The translations under genes and the position numbers were made by a program. This document shows positions 24,156 through 36,759 of a DNA stretch of 64,000 nucleotides, piece after piece. Position 1 is the first letter of the stretch; every line of letters starts with the position of its first letter. The notes below the pieces were generated by a model. The model did no database searches. It was not told the origin of the DNA and saw nothing but the letters and a program-made list of their open reading frames with translations. The stretch is from Acheta domesticus (Eukaryota; Arthropoda; Insecta; Orthoptera; Gryllidae): contig JAHLJT010000631.1 of assembly GCA_031308135.1 (NCBI GenBank), positions 142,022,734 to 142,086,733 on the forward strand, given 5' to 3'.

Positions 24156-26580
24156 GTTCTACAAGAGCTGCTCAGGTAAAAATAAACAAGATATTTATTT
24201 GCAAAATTTGATTGATGATGAATGTGTAAAGAAGAGACCAAGAAATGTAGAAGAGAAGAAAGGAGAGAACATTCATACAGATATCACTTAATGGTTGGAG
24301 CACAACAATTTGAAGAATTGCTGCCCGCATTTCTTGCGACACTGTCAGTAGGTGGATATAGATTATGAGCACTTAAGGTAGCTGGAAAAAGGCCAGTAGA
24401 TGTGAGTGGGAAACATACAAGCTTCTTTCATCTGAGAGTAAAATAAAAATTCATGATCATATAGAGTCCTTTCGGTAAAAGATAGTCATTATAGTGGAAA
24501 GCAAATACAGTATTTTCATGTAAATTTGAATACGCTCCATAAAGATTTAAAAGAGCTCTTCGCAAGCATAACAGAAATTACAGCATAGGATATTTGACTG
24601 AAGTAATCCTTCTCGGTAGTTCTTTTAAATTTACTGTTTAGTTGTCGAAGTGAATCCTGAATTTATATCATTTTACAATTTCAAAAGCTGGTCGCAAAAA
24701 TACTACAAAAAAATTCAATGCCTATAGATACTGCCAATCAATAGATATATTTTCTTGTCAGTACGTCATTTTATTTATGACGAAAGGTCTTCAGAAGTCA
24801 CAAGCTTTGCCATATATCAATGGAGTGAGATCTCATACCTTTGTCTTACGTCATGATACACGCACATCCGTTCAAATGGCAAATGAAATTGCCTATTCAG
24901 GAGCAAGAATTAGTCTAAAAAAGCAAAAAGTGTGTGAAATAATGAAGGCAATGGAAGACGCTCAAAATAATTTTTTCACAAGTTTGAAACGTGGCCACAC
25001 TCATAGGGACTGACATATAAATGAAATAGTTTTAAATAAAAACAGTTTAAAAAAATAAAAAACAGGCGTTTCCTTAAGTCCAATACGGCATTTTCCTCGT
25101 TTCCCTCCGTACCTCCCTACACGTCACAGCGCCTGATGAGTGAACGAAAATGCGTCATGTAGTCCTTGAGGTACTCCAGCGCTCATTCTCCACCGCCTCC
25201 TTCGGCCTCACGACAGCTACTCTGCACCTCCTAACCCATGGAGATTAGGTTAATAGAATACTTTATTGTACAATTGAGCTTATGTTGCTCGGTTCCGGTT
25301 AGGTTGCTCGGTATACATACATATTCATACAATGATTACCAACACATACTGAAAGCAATTTCCAAGTACCGATGACCGTCATAATGTACGTAATTATCAA
25401 ACTTTATAGCACCTGATATATTGATTAGTGATCACAATGCACATTTATTCTCGATTCTAACTGTTCATTATCTTTTTCTTTGTAAACTACTACTTGAAGG
25501 GCTGATTCACAGAAGCGCTTTTTGCTCACCGCCGGCGCGTTGCGAGCGCTTATGACGCGCTCGAGGGCGCGAGACTTTGCAGCGTTAGCGGATTTACTTG
25601 TTTTTGCATGCGCTCTCCCACTCTACTTCAGCACTAGTTCAAGACGACGGAAAACTCGAGCGATTGAGTAATAGCCAATCAGGACATCGTGAATAGCCAA
25701 TCAGTTGCGTGGAAATGTCGCGGAGTGTTGCGAATATGGACCGTAATTTATGTTCTTATTCACTGGGTAACAGCAGACGAAATATGCGATCCAGCTTGGT
25801 GAATTTTTTATAGTTGTTGATGGACGATTATTTCCTGACATCCTTATAACTATGAGGTATTGAGGGTGCTTTTTTGAATAATTACTTTTCACTACTGTCA
25901 ACACTTAATTTTTTGAATCGGTCTTTACGGTACAACAATATGTAGGGAAAAATTGTAATTTTTGCCTCATCTTCATGAGGCACCAGAAAGTATTGAGATT
26001 ACTTAAGTGAACATTTATAATTTATATTTTAGCTCGCCTTATTAAGTATTCTTTCCGATTTCTCCAGTACTAATTACGTGGTTAATGAAGTACACATCAT
26101 AAAGCATTGAAGCACAAATGTACCCCCTAGGAAAGTAAGATCAACGAGGAGGTAGTACCTACTACTCAATAGTTACTTACACGGCCTAATGATGCTTTAT
26201 TCTGAGCCTGAACTCTTTCAATTTGCCTTGTCAGATGACCATTAAGTCACATCAAAACACTAGATAACTATATTTTGAATTTCAATTAAAGAAATTTAGT
26301 TCATGATGTAATTGGAAAGAAAAAATAAACAAATTCTACCGTGAAATATTTCACAAAGCAAGATGTTCCAAAAAATAATTTAATTAAATGTTTCAAAAGT
26401 AAGACAAAAGGTAAAACACTCAAAATCACATGTATGTTTGAAAATAATTTGTTTTAAAAACAACAGGAATCTCTTCCATCTTCGTCCAATTCGCCAGTCA
26501 TAGTAAGAAATAACTGTTGAACCATCATAAATGCGGCTTCCACATGAATTCTGTGAGCGTGTCACTATCCCTGGCCTGTG
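24156..26580. other. No recognisable gene
   Basis: AT-rich DNA with one small GC patch (about 25520-25580). The longest + frame, 24777-25013 (78 residues), has no known motif and no promoter context. Confidence 0.4.
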
Positions 26581-26589
26581 ACTCCAAAC

Positions 26590-26890
26590 AGGAAGTGACG
26601 CCAGGAGGACACGAAAGCCGACGCATGCGTAGAGCGCACGTGTCCCTTTACGCAGCGGCGCGGCGCCGCTCTTAATCGAGTTTCTCGTACGAGGAAACCG
26701 CGCAGCGCGGCGCGGCGCGGCGCGGCGGGCGAGTCGATCATGAACTCCGCCTGCTTATGGCGAGCAGGTGCTCAGGAAAGCTGGCCCACCGCATCGGCGC
26801 GGCGCGGCGCGGCGTGGCGAACGCGGCGCGGCGCACGGCGACACACATTGGACGGCGGCGGCAGCAACGCGCGTGGGCGCGCTCTTTTTT
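26590..26890. promoter_or_regulatory. CpG island with GCGGC repeats
   Basis: This is a dense run of GGCGCGGCGCGGCG-type repeats (26700-26730 and 26797-26840) with AT-rich borders. No coding exon is recognisable. It is either a regulatory island or a simple GC-rich repeat. Confidence 0.35.
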
Positions 26891-26999
26891 AGCAGTAGAG
26901 AGTTTTAGCACATTTGTGACGTCTTGATCCTTAACTTTATTTGTACAAATTAAAACATATTCAAAAGGCGCGATTTAGAAAAAACCTCTTTCCAGAGAA

Positions 27000-27438
27000 A
27001 CCTTACTTTTTGAAAATTTTCAAAATGTCCCAGGAGCTTCATGTAAAGCTCCCAGGAGCTTCACCCTCCAAAATTAAAATATCGGTTTCACATTCAAGGC
27101 GCCGCGACATCAGCCAGATGGTTTGGGGAATATCAGTTTTGGAGAAAATCACCTGAACAGCTTTAACAACTAGCGTCCACAGACGGACGGACAGGTAGAT
27201 GTTTTGCTGCCATTCTATTTTTCGATAACAACGATCACATTGATCTCTACTGCGTAAACGGTAGCGAGAAAGTAAAAATAAATCTCAAAAACCGCTGCAA
27301 ATCTTTTCTTGAAATTTTGTCACTGATAGAGCAAGGGCCCCTGAAAGAATGGAGCATGTCTAAATTAATTTTAATTCTGAACATTTCAAACTCGGAATTA
27401 ACACGCGAAAGTATGTGTTGTTGTAGCACCACTAGTTT
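27000..27438 (-). repeat. Fold-back family arm, minus orientation, plus CACCACTAGTTT end
   Basis: It has the family body (AAAATGTCCCAGGAGCTTCA, a CAGACGGACGGACAG core near 27180, TTTTCGATAACA) and ends in a hairpin (CTAC...GTAG stem, about 27248-27265) with GCGAGAAAGT. A second segment then ends at CACCACTAGTTT (27427-27438). Confidence 0.65.
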
Positions 27439-28279
27439 ATTCTTGTTAGTCGAGTTTTTTCCTAATTCGTTCTGAAATTAAGCTGGTAAAGTGCACAGGT
27501 TGATATTGATAGATGTGTGAAATGCAGGTTATTGGATTGCTTCTGGACTAACGTTTAATCCGCTATGGAATTTATTTCTTTATTACGACCTGGGGAAAAT
27601 TTGTAATTAGTCTGAGATATTTATTCGAGATGATTTTGAGTTCAATTTTTGCTACGTTATTTCATTTTGAACATGCGCAGAGCATGTGACCTGATTGTGG
27701 TGTGAGTGTATGATTAGTGAGTGTCCATGTGGAAGGGCTTTGTGTTATCTGATAAACTGACACCCTGAGTGGATTTTTACTGCACTATTAAACTAACACG
27801 TGTCTATTCCTCCGCGAGGGCGACCGCGCACTAGAATCATCATCTAACATTTATCCCAAACAACGTTCCTTATACAAAGGGTAACTTCTGATTAAGTTGG
27901 AAAAAGTGGATAATCAGTACATGGAGGATTAATTGTACCTATGGAAGTTATGTTACAAGTACTGGAAGCAGAAAATTGATTGAAGTGCTTAAAATACTAT
28001 TTATGAGTTTCTTTTGATGAGTTCAGTGTCATCTGAACTACAGGTTATTTTTCAGAAAAGTCAAATACTATGTCTTCATTATTAGTTATCGCAACGAGGT
28101 AACTCTGAATAACAACATCCCATGATCACCATTCTTTTCAATGCCGCTAGGATAGAAACCAATGATACAGTTATTGCAACTTACTTTTTCGAAAATAAAA
28201 CAAATTTGACGGTTACAATTCAAAAGAAGCTCTTGTCCAACGAAATCACCTTCATCGAACAGTCAAATTCGGCATGGAC
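27439..28279. other. No recognisable gene
   Basis: AT-rich DNA with short frames only. Confidence 0.45.
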
Positions 28280-28545
28280 TAGAAACAGGAGCAGGAAAGG
28301 GTGGGAGGATGTTCTTTATTATGATGCAAATACCTTATGATTATCACGCCTTGAGTGGGTAAATATAAAAGGAGATTATGAGGATGTGATGTGAATGACG
28401 ATGGAGGAAGAGTGCATTGGGGAGCAGGGGAAGCGATAGGACTCCGCGAGGACCACACTCCACACATTCTTCACGGATCGAAGGGATTTGAACCCCAGTC
28501 CCATGAGGGTAAGGCGAGCGGTTTGACCGCTAACCCACAGGGTAC
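28280..28545 (-). mobile_element. tRNA-derived SINE, minus strand (S2-like)
   Basis: Read on the minus strand, the head has TGGGTTAGCGG (A box) and GGGGTTCAAATCCC (perfect B box), with ACCGCTCGCC between them. The body then runs left through CTTCCTCCATCGTCATTC and ATCCTCATAATCTCC, which resembles the SINE at 23737-23970. Confidence 0.6.
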
Positions 28546-28549
28546 TTTG

Positions 28550-28750
28550 GAAGTGGGAAGAGGAGGAGGAGGAGAGGTGGGTAGAAAGCGGGGGGCGGCG
28601 CAGCGGCTGCGACAGGGTTCAGTGATCGCAGAGAAACGCGGGGCGACCAGCCGCGCCGCCCAGCTCATATTGTGCCGGCGGTGTGGAAACGCGGGAAGGA
28701 AAGTGCCGCCGCCGCCGCCGCCGCCATCGCACACTGATCAATTTCGCGTC
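28550..28750. promoter_or_regulatory. CpG-rich island with (CCG)n
   Basis: GC-rich DNA including a (GCC)n trinucleotide run at about 28704-28727. No exon is recognisable. Confidence 0.3.
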
Positions 28751-30189
28751 GCTAGCTGGACAAAAATGCTAAAACCAACTTTCTTGAAAAAATGTTAACA
28801 TCGATATTTCTTCGAAGTAATAAACCTGAGCAGTATGTGTGTTGGTTGTGCAACTCAAAGTGCACATAGCCGAGAGCGTCGGCGCAGCCGTAGTACCCAG
28901 CTAGCCCCCTTGTCAGTCTAATGTACTACTTAAGATATTTACTTTTGGAAAGCTGGTGTTGTAGAAAAACTATATACTAACAGAAAATTTAGAAAAGACA
29001 GTGATAATTGTTAATACTGAGTTGCAGCTCTTAGATACATAATCACTCAATGAAAATTTGACTAACATAACACATCTGCAACTTTTTAAGAGATGCTCTT
29101 CTGTAGGATCTGCACTGTTACGCGGCGTTATTCCTCGGATCAAACCATGCTTGGGGCTTAACGAAGTGAACTGAGGAGGAATTGGAGACGAAAATGAAGG
29201 CATTCTGTTACAATCTCGCAAAGCGTTGGAAACAGTTTCATTGTGTAGAAACACAGCTGTCTAAAATCTCTTAATGACTCCAGTGAAGATTTGTGTGTTT
29301 CGGAACGTTCGATACCATTACGAGACGAGAAGGTTAGAAAATCTTTCATGAAAGCAGCGTAGGAAAGAAGTGAAAGGTCAGCGACATGATGTGAGAGAGA
29401 ACTTCCTCTGGGCTGTCAAATGACGTTCAGCTTAGTTTCCGATTAAGAGGACACAAAAGATTGGCGACGTCATAGAACAGGTCTCAACTAGTAATACTAG
29501 AACATTGAGTAGAATGAAGCGCGCAACAGATTCCATTGTAGCTAAGCGGGAATGCTGCTCTTCTGAGGAAGCACTAGATTTGACATTGGGTATGAAAAAG
29601 GCTCGTAATGTATGTATAACAGTATGAGAGGGTGCGCTTAAAAATTAAGGACTACAGGACATCTTAGACTTATTTTAACGCGTTTGTGCAAAATAGAGGA
29701 AATCATTACAAATATTTTGAAAATTTGTAATGCAGAGATATTACAATGAGAAAAATTGGCTGATAATTTAAAATTGGGGTTGTGGTAAATGTGGAGAGCT
29801 GTTTTTTGGAGAGAGAAGAATAAAATATATATTTCGAAGATACCCTACTGAGTGCTGCAAGCTCCTACCTGTAATAGTGCCAATGATGCGTTTTTAAGCT
29901 ATTGTTTAAAAAAAGGCGACGAAAGTTTAAGCTATTGTTTAAAAAAGTCTAGTATCATCTCATTCTATTTCCTCAAAAGTGACTGCCATTTTCAAATGTG
30001 ACAAAAAATAATATATTCTTTAATTTTCTCGTTAAGCGATGTTACAGTGCAACCATCAGAATGGTAATATCCATACTTCAGTTCATTTTGACTGACGTTC
30101 TGAGTATCTGAGCCAAATTTCGCTTTTCTGTGCCCTCCACATAGCGAGAAAAGATGTTTGCCCACCTAGCGAAGCGAAGTTGACCACAG
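28751..30189. other. No recognisable gene
   Basis: AT-rich DNA. A short direct repeat (TTTAAGCTATTGTTTAAAAAA) occurs twice near 29895 and 29930. Nothing else is recognisable. Confidence 0.4.
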
Positions 30190-30320
30190 TGCTCCGTCGC
30201 CAGCGGCCGAGGCCACGCAGTGCGTGTCCAGCCGCCTCCGCCACCACGAGGCGCCCCGCCGCCATTGCCCCTGGACAGCCGCCGCCTACGCCGCCGCCGC
30301 TGCTATGCGTGCCAAACTAG
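30190..30320. promoter_or_regulatory. Small CpG-rich island
   Basis: A GCCGCC-rich segment of about 120 bases immediately before a SINE. No splice-flanked exon was seen. Confidence 0.25.
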
Positions 30321-30426
30321 CGTACGTGGTCGGTTGATTATATTGTGTTTCCGGACTCGTCAACTGCTGTGTTCGTTTGTCCAATCAGTGCAGAGCATTT
30401 CATATCATAGGAGGAGGCATTGTCCT

Positions 30427-30985
30427 CTCTTGCTGGAACGTGAGATTGATTAGTGATCCCGGGCGCGTCAAATGCTAAGGTCTAAGATCATTAGTCCCGT
30501 ACGTGTAGCACATGTTTTTCGCGTGATGTGGTGATGATCTTTCCCCGCTAGAGGCTGATAACCGGCGCCGACCTAGAGCGGAGTTTTTCCCCAACCAGGT
30601 ATCTCCTACCAGCGAGGCACCGCTCCAGCCGAGATAAGATCTAAGCCCCTGATCGGTCTTCCGACATGTAAGTGTCCATGTAAGTATATAAGTAAGTAAG
30701 ATGTGAGGAAGAAAGGAAGAGAAAGGAAATATCGCGCGCGGTTCCTGGCCCATTTGTTAGGATACTACCCCGGCATTCATCTGGTATTGATCGGAGAAAT
30801 CACGGAAAACTATCGTTCAGAGCAATCGGACACTAGAATTCTCCTCCAGACAGCGACTGAACTCGACCTGTCCAGAACTCGACCTGCCAGTGTCGAAAAT
30901 ACTGCAAACCGTCCAGACTCGTACCTTAGACCTTCGGATCAGGCACTGCAGTGACATCAGTTGATGTCCTGAGCAACCTCTCCCG
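30427..30985 (-). mobile_element. tRNA-derived SINE, family S1, minus strand, with head
   Basis: On the minus strand the head (GGACATCAACTGATGTCACT, as in 22496-22515) leads into the S1 body (TCTCCGATCAATACCAGATG, GCGCGCGATATT, GGTTGGGG). The 3' end runs to GATCACTAATCAATC, a decayed TCAA tail. It has the same structure as 22478-22995, in opposite orientation. Confidence 0.65.
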
Positions 30986-31009
30986 GTGAAACTTGAGATC
31001 CAAAGCCGA

Positions 31010-31140
31010 AACTCACTTCGGCTTGCGGGAGATTCTTCATTAAGGTACCTCCTCCAGTCAGGTACTTCTCTAGCCGGCACAAGCTTTTCACCCGACAAGC
31101 TCTGAGCTCCCGAATTGCCTCCCGACATGCGTATGTTGTC
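31010..31140 (-). mobile_element. S1 SINE fragment
   Basis: It contains TTGCGGGAGATTCTTCATTA, GCCGGCACAAGC and CTCCCGACATGCG. These correspond to 51760-51860 in copy S1 at 51607. It is a partial second copy next to the one at 30427-30985. Confidence 0.5.
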
Positions 31141-31149
31141 GGGATGGAG

Positions 31150-31345
31150 AAGTGATGTGGTGACCAGACCGCTCGCCGTCCAGCTCTGGGGAAGGGTTTC
31201 AAACCCGGTCAGTCCATGAGGGAATTGTGCTGGGTAATGTGGGTTCGGGGTAAGGTTCTCGGAATTCTCATATTTCCTCTGCCTCTCGTTCTATCACTGC
31301 TTCACCATCACTCGTTTCTCACATTGATAATCAGGTAAAATTATT
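31150..31345 (+). mobile_element. Probable tRNA-derived SINE
   Basis: ACCGCTCGCCGTCCAGCTC followed by GGGTTTCAAACCC resembles the head of the SINE at 28280-28545. The body has CCTCTGCCTCTCGTTC, then TTCACCATCACTCG, and an (ATTC) tail. The B box carries one extra base. Confidence 0.45.
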
Positions 31346-31607
31346 CATTCATTCACTGATCGTAGGGTCAAAAAGACTTAGGCTTTAGTAAAGAATAGCA
31401 CCACGTGGCCCCTGACACCAATGAAACGACCAAAGGCGCGACCAGAAGCTGGGGTCACGCGAGGAATGTCACGCCCAAAAAAACTTATTGAAAAGAAGGC
31501 TCACATGTATGGAATGTTATTTCCATGTTCGTTACAATAGTTGGTTTAAATATTTTTTTCTTTTATGAACTCATGCAGACTGCTCGCGCAAAGGTTTTTT
31601 AAATGTA

Positions 31608-33491
31608 CTTTAACTTTCTCGCCTTACGAATACTTCGTAAGAAGAGAAAGTTATGTAATCGTGCGGCGGAAAACGGGGAATTTTCACCAGAAAATCTCTT
31701 ATAGCAGGGGTCTGGTGACAAAAAAGTGAATAAAACCTGTAGCAAATTTAGAAAAAAAATCCTCTATCTCGTGATGTAGTCAAAATCCATGATTTGTTGC
31801 TTCTTCATACTTCAAAATCGATTGACGGCATTCCGGCCGTCTGTCCGTCTGTGGTCAACGCTAGCGCCTAAACCGTTCGGTCGATTTTCTTCAAAATTGA
31901 TATTCCCCGATGGTTTTTACTCGTCTCAAGGCCTCTTGAATTTGAAACCGATATCTTAGTATTGAGGATACTTTACATGAAGCCCATTTTGAGATTTTGT
32001 AAATTAAAAAAAATTGCCCCAAATTTTTTGATTATATTTTGTTGTTGAATAGTGCGAAGAACGTTGAAAGGAATGACGTAGGCATCATTTTCGTTGATAG
32101 GCCATATTTTTCGAAAATAGCAAAAAACTGTTTAAAAACTCCAAAATTGAAGATAGAGATTTTCGCTTCAGACAAAGTCGGTTGTACAAAATTATCACTT
32201 CAAATATGGTCATGTACCATTTTTTGGAAAAACAAGTAGTTTTTGCGTAAATTGCGATTCAAAGTTACAAAAAAAAATTTTTCTCAAAAACCGCTCCAAA
32301 CTTTTTCTTTAAATTTTCTGCACGTGTGTAATAAGGGACGGTAAATGTATAAATAAACTAGTGGTGCTATAAATGGCACAGTAGTTATTTTCCAAATGCC
32401 GATCATCCGATAAATTATGTGGAGTAAGCCGTTCACCGCCTTTCTTGGTCATGTTTTTTGAAAGACATGTTTTTGGCATGTTGACAATTACCGGCTTCCT
32501 AATGATAGAACTGATACAATTACGATTTGACTAAAATGTAAGAAGATGGTTCGCATGTGGGTTCCGTAGCGCTGTTGGTTAAGGCACCTTCGGGTTGAGA
32601 TCTTCAACAAGGAAGGTGCCGAGTTCGATCCCTCAAGGGGAATTTTAATTTGATGAATGTGATGTTGCAGGAAAAAACACTGAAGAGTGTAGATACTTTA
32701 TTGAAAATCATTTGAAGTACTTCTACTCACGAATAGATTCAATATAGATAAATAGACAGGACTTGTCTGTGTTTTCCCTAACTGCGTCTTTTAAACAATT
32801 TTTCAACTCTTGTTATTCGATTTCTGAAGCGTATGACATGTCAAATCAACCGTTGTCTAGTATATATCTGTATGAACCAATTTAAGTAAAATTATGAGCA
32901 TTTTAAGGCTAAATTGTAATATAATATAACCAGAAGACATGCGATGAACTTACATATCCCTAACGGTTCCAAAAATTGTTATTACTTTCTATCCTTACGA
33001 ATACTTTGTAATGCGGTTTATCGCTGCCTTTCTTGGTCATGTTTGAAAGACATGTTTTTCGCATGTTGAAAATTACCGGCTCCTAATTATAAAAGCGATA
33101 GAATTACGTTTTGACTAAAATATAAGTAATTGCGATAAATGTTTTGGAAATGTCTGTATATATTTGTTCAAATAATTAACTTTTAACAATTTTTTACTTC
33201 TCTTGTATTTGTAAAGCGTTTTGCCATCGTATCAATTGTTTCTTAATCATGCATTTACCATTTTATAGATCGGTTCTATTCTTTCATTGTTCTGTCGACA
33301 GATACGGTGTTGGTGTTGCGTAGTGGTGTAAGTGCCGGTTCCTTGAATTTGAGTTTCGGTTGTCGGGTCTTGGTACCGAAAAGGTTTGCTGGTAAATTAC
33401 ATTTTTTCTGGTTTATGAAGTAGTGGAATAGCAAAAAGGACCGTATAGAAGCAGAGCGAGAAAGTATGTGCGTTGGAAGCACCACTAGTTT
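31608..33491 (+). mobile_element. 1.9-kb repeat unit A2 (non-autonomous element)
   Basis: This is the second copy of unit A1. The left end is the best-preserved terminal hairpin of the family: outer stem ACTTTCTC (31613-31620) with GAGAAAGT (31644-31651), inner stem CTTACGAA/TTCGTAAG (31623-31641), then TTATGTAATCGTGC. The right end is GCGAGAAAGT (33466-33475) and CACCACTAGTTT (33480-33491). An inverted AAACTAGTGGTG lies at 32355-32366. The GTCCGTCTGT core is near 31839. No protein is recognisable. Confidence 0.7.
32565..32640 (+). other. tRNA-like sequence inside repeat unit A2
   Basis: TAGCGCTGTTGGTTAAGGC and GAGTTCGATCCC lie at tRNA A-box/B-box spacing, at the position equivalent to that in unit A1. 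This is a pseudo-tRNA module. Confidence 0.5.
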
Positions 33492-33789
33492 TTTAAATTG
33501 ACAGAAATATTAGTATGCGACGACGTTTTTTTGAATCCATCCCTTAGAATTTTAGATCCGTCCGTCGACCTCCCAGAATAATCGTATATTGTCACTCACT
33601 CCACCTGAGCCTGAATATTTTGCTTCCTGCGCCGCAACGGTCATTGTCGCCATCTGTCATGATGACAGGGGATGCGACATCGATGTCGATGTTTTTATAA
33701 AATTATTGACGTATATAACCGATATTTTGAAACCGTTGTTTCTTAACATGGATGTTTTGTGTTCTATGTTTTTACGTGGTTCATACTTT

Positions 33790-34570
33790 TATTCCTCGTA
33801 AAACTGTTTACGCAGTATACAGTATAATGTAACGCTACGAGGGAAAACGGCAATTTTCAACCCCAAAACTCATATTTCCGGGTCTTGATAACGAAAATAT
33901 GCATAAATTGTGTTCCTTTATATAGTAAATTACTTTCTCTGACACGTTGTGTACTTAGAATCCGTGTGTTGTGGGTCCTTGATACCAAAAAATTTATTTG
34001 ATAGCCTAATGTTTGTTCGTCCTGGCTGTGAACAACGCTAGTCAGCAGGGTTTTAACCACAATTGACCTCAAATGATTTGGCTGATGTCGCAGCCTATTG
34101 AATTCGAAACGGACATTTTAATTTTGAGGGATACATTGCCCCTGGGACATTTTCAAAATTTTAAAAAAAAGGCACCAATTTTTTATTAAATTTTGATCTC
34201 GGATAGCGTAAAAGTCGCTTAAGAAAATAGTGCAGCGTTTCGAAAATTGGAAAAATTAAAATTTTTTGGACATATTCTTACAACTACTATTATGAAGATT
34301 TTTCTTAACTAAATAAGTTCATCAAAAACAATTATTCAAGTGAGATCGTGTTCAATTTTTGAAAATATGAGTATTTTTGTGTAATTTTGCCTGAAACGTA
34401 GGCACTTTTAAAACCATTTAAAGCAAATTATTTTCTCAGAAACTGCTTCAAATTTTCTTTTATTTTTGCTAATTGTAGAAAAGAACTGTAAAGATAGAGT
34501 TAACGGTCACATTTTCGCACACTGTCGGTATTTTCGAAAAATGTAAAAAAAAAATCAGAATTGTATATTC
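33790..34570 (+). repeat. Fold-back family left arm, plus orientation
   Basis: The palindromic start (ACTGTTTACGCAGTATACAGT region, 33797-33822) is followed by the family body: GAGGGAAAACGGCAATTTT, GGTCCTTGATACC, TTTGGCTGATGTCGCAGCC and CATTGCCCCTGGGACATTTTC. It then runs into TTCGAAAATTGGAAAAA and CAACTACTATTATGAAG, as in 63270-64000. The GTCC core is degraded here. Confidence 0.6.
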
Positions 34571-35762
34571 GAATTCCGCGCGCTTTCAGGTGTTGTCAGT
34601 TCGGAAATTAGCAACAACGTGGTTTCAACATTATTCGAATTAATCCCATTATTGTAGACAAGGATGGTTGTGTGATGTAGTTAATATCCTTAAGAAAGGA
34701 AAGAGATTGAAAGAAGGTAATAAATTTAACCTAGAACTAACAAACACACTTCTTTACTTCAAGAAATTGTAATAGCTGATCATGGAGTAAAAAATTGAAA
34801 GCTCACTTCAATGTAATCAAAGCAGGCTTGTGTGAAATTATTCTTGTTTTTCTATATTTTGTCCTGCACATATAGCAATAGTTACATTTGTTGCTGTTCG
34901 TTCCATTTCTGAAAGTAAGAAATGACTACTGTTCCTTCGTTTCAATTGGTTCAATTTGAATTTTTTCCAGTTATAACTGAGTTTTTTATAATAGTAGAAA
35001 TTCCAATATTTCAATATTCCGTAACTATTTTCATTATTGTGAAAATGTATGTGCTGTTGTAACACATCTTGGTTAATCGAAAATGACCATCATGTCTAAA
35101 TTCTATTATGATTTTCAGATATTCATTATTTTGAATATTCTTCGGACCAAAGTGACCTGGGATAAAATATAAATAAAACCAACATCTATTTGAGAAGTGT
35201 GTATTATTTTCGAATAATCTAATCATATAATCCTAGTTTAGATAATTGTCCAAATGATTTTTTTAACGTTGGTTTGCCATATAAACCACAGTTGAAAATG
35301 AATGACGGAAACCTCTTTTAAATTAAATCCTACCGCGTGAACTTGAATTGTTTCTATACCTGCTTTAAGAACATGGATGTTTAGTTACAACTATGATTTT
35401 GGGTCGATGATTAATCAACATCGATGATTTGATTTTAAGCAACGATGTTTAAAAACCTCAATGTTTTGTTGGTGACGTCGCGTTCGATGTTTTACTGTCA
35501 TCTGCACAGCGCCGGGAGGCGGGCGCACGCACCGCGCCGGCGAGGCGCCTGGTGCGGACTTGAGCGACGTCCTTTCGCGCGTGATGCGAGGAACCACCGA
35601 GCGCGAAGGCGCGTGGCACCGACACGGCTTTCCCTCGCCCAAAATGGTTGTTATTAGCGACGCAGACTGCTCCGTTGGAGTCGGTAACAAGTCATGAGAT
35701 GAAGAAAGTGGCGAAAAATGGTATTACTTGTTGCTGTTGTTATTCCTTTGTTGTTGCTGTTA

Positions 35763-35765
<3 letters not shown>
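34571..35765. other. No recognisable gene; CpG-rich patch at 35505-35650
   Basis: AT-rich DNA. The GC-rich patch (GCGCCGGGAGGCGGGCGC onward) has open frames on both strands with no known motif. Confidence 0.4.

Positions 35766-35842
<77 letters not shown>
35766..35842. repeat. (ATT)n microsatellite at the LINE 3' end
   Basis: About 25 uninterrupted ATT units adjoin the 3'UTR of the minus-strand R4/Dong-like LINE that begins at about 35850. It is therefore either the element's 3' tail or its TAA-repeat target. Confidence 0.85.
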
Positions 35843-36055
35843 TTATTTTTATTATTATTATTTCACTACACGACTAAAGATGTTATGAATCGGCTGAAAA
35901 TAAAATCTACTCCAGGTTGAAACCAGCTACCAAAGGAGCAGATCTTAGGGACTGTCGGTGCCTCTACAATACTTTGCGCAAAATGTGGGCTGTTCCAAAT
36001 AAAGCAATTTCTTGCACTTCCCAGTCTTTTGATTTACCTGAGAGTTTAGCCACGT

Positions 36056-36680
36056 TTAGCCACTCGAGAGTTTAGTCACGTTCTTACACAAATTTGTCGG
36101 AACAAATCCTATAACTCCGATAACTATCGGAACGACCTGTGCTTTTACGCCCCACATTCGGTTGATCTCGATTTCCAAACTCTTGTATTTAAGACGTTTC
36201 CCTGCCTCCTTGGTAACGACGTTTTGATCGCAAGGCACAGCAACAACTACAACAAAACACGATTTTTTCACCAAATCCCGGATAACAATATCCGGTTTGT
36301 TTGCAGCTATCATGCGATCCATGTGCATTTGTTGGTCGTACAATATTGTATAGAGTCCAACAGATGTCACCGATTTTAGTGAGTGTTCGTACCACTTGGG
36401 GCATGTGTTTGGAACTTCAAGGGCTGTACATATCTGCCAGTGAAGATTACTACACACCCTGTCATGTCTTTTCTAGTATTCGGCCTTTGCTAGGATTGAA
36501 TAAGCTGAGACAATATGATCAATGATTTTTACGTGTTTCTCGCAAATTCGGCATTTATCCCCTTGGAAAATTTTGAGAACCGCTTTATCATAATGTCGTG
36601 TTCTCAATGTCTGATCGTAGGCAGCTATTACAAGTGCTTCTGGTTCTGGCTTCATTCTTCCCCTTTTAAGCCACATAAAT
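36056..36680 (-). pseudogene. LINE C-terminal zinc knuckle and restriction-like endonuclease, copy 1
   Basis: The frames at 36676-36473 and 36457-36056 together cover FMWLKRGRMKPE, the CCHC-type knuckle (CRICEKHVKIIDH, final Cys lost) and the PD-(D/E)xK-like endonuclease core (KPDIVIRDL, 16 residues, then VPCDQN, then KYKSLEIEI). In related non-LTR elements this domain nicks the target DNA. The two frames are separated by a shift near 36465. The + copy at 60991-61722 is closely similar. Confidence 0.7.
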
Positions 36681-36759
36681 GATTAACCTTTTTTGATCTA
36701 TGCTCTATACATTCGTTTCAAATATTGTCCGTGGAGTGTTTTGTCTCTCCATGACTTCT

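Noticed and set aside
24777..25013. 78-residue plus frame
   Set aside because: No recognisable motif, no start or splice context, and surrounding DNA is non-coding.
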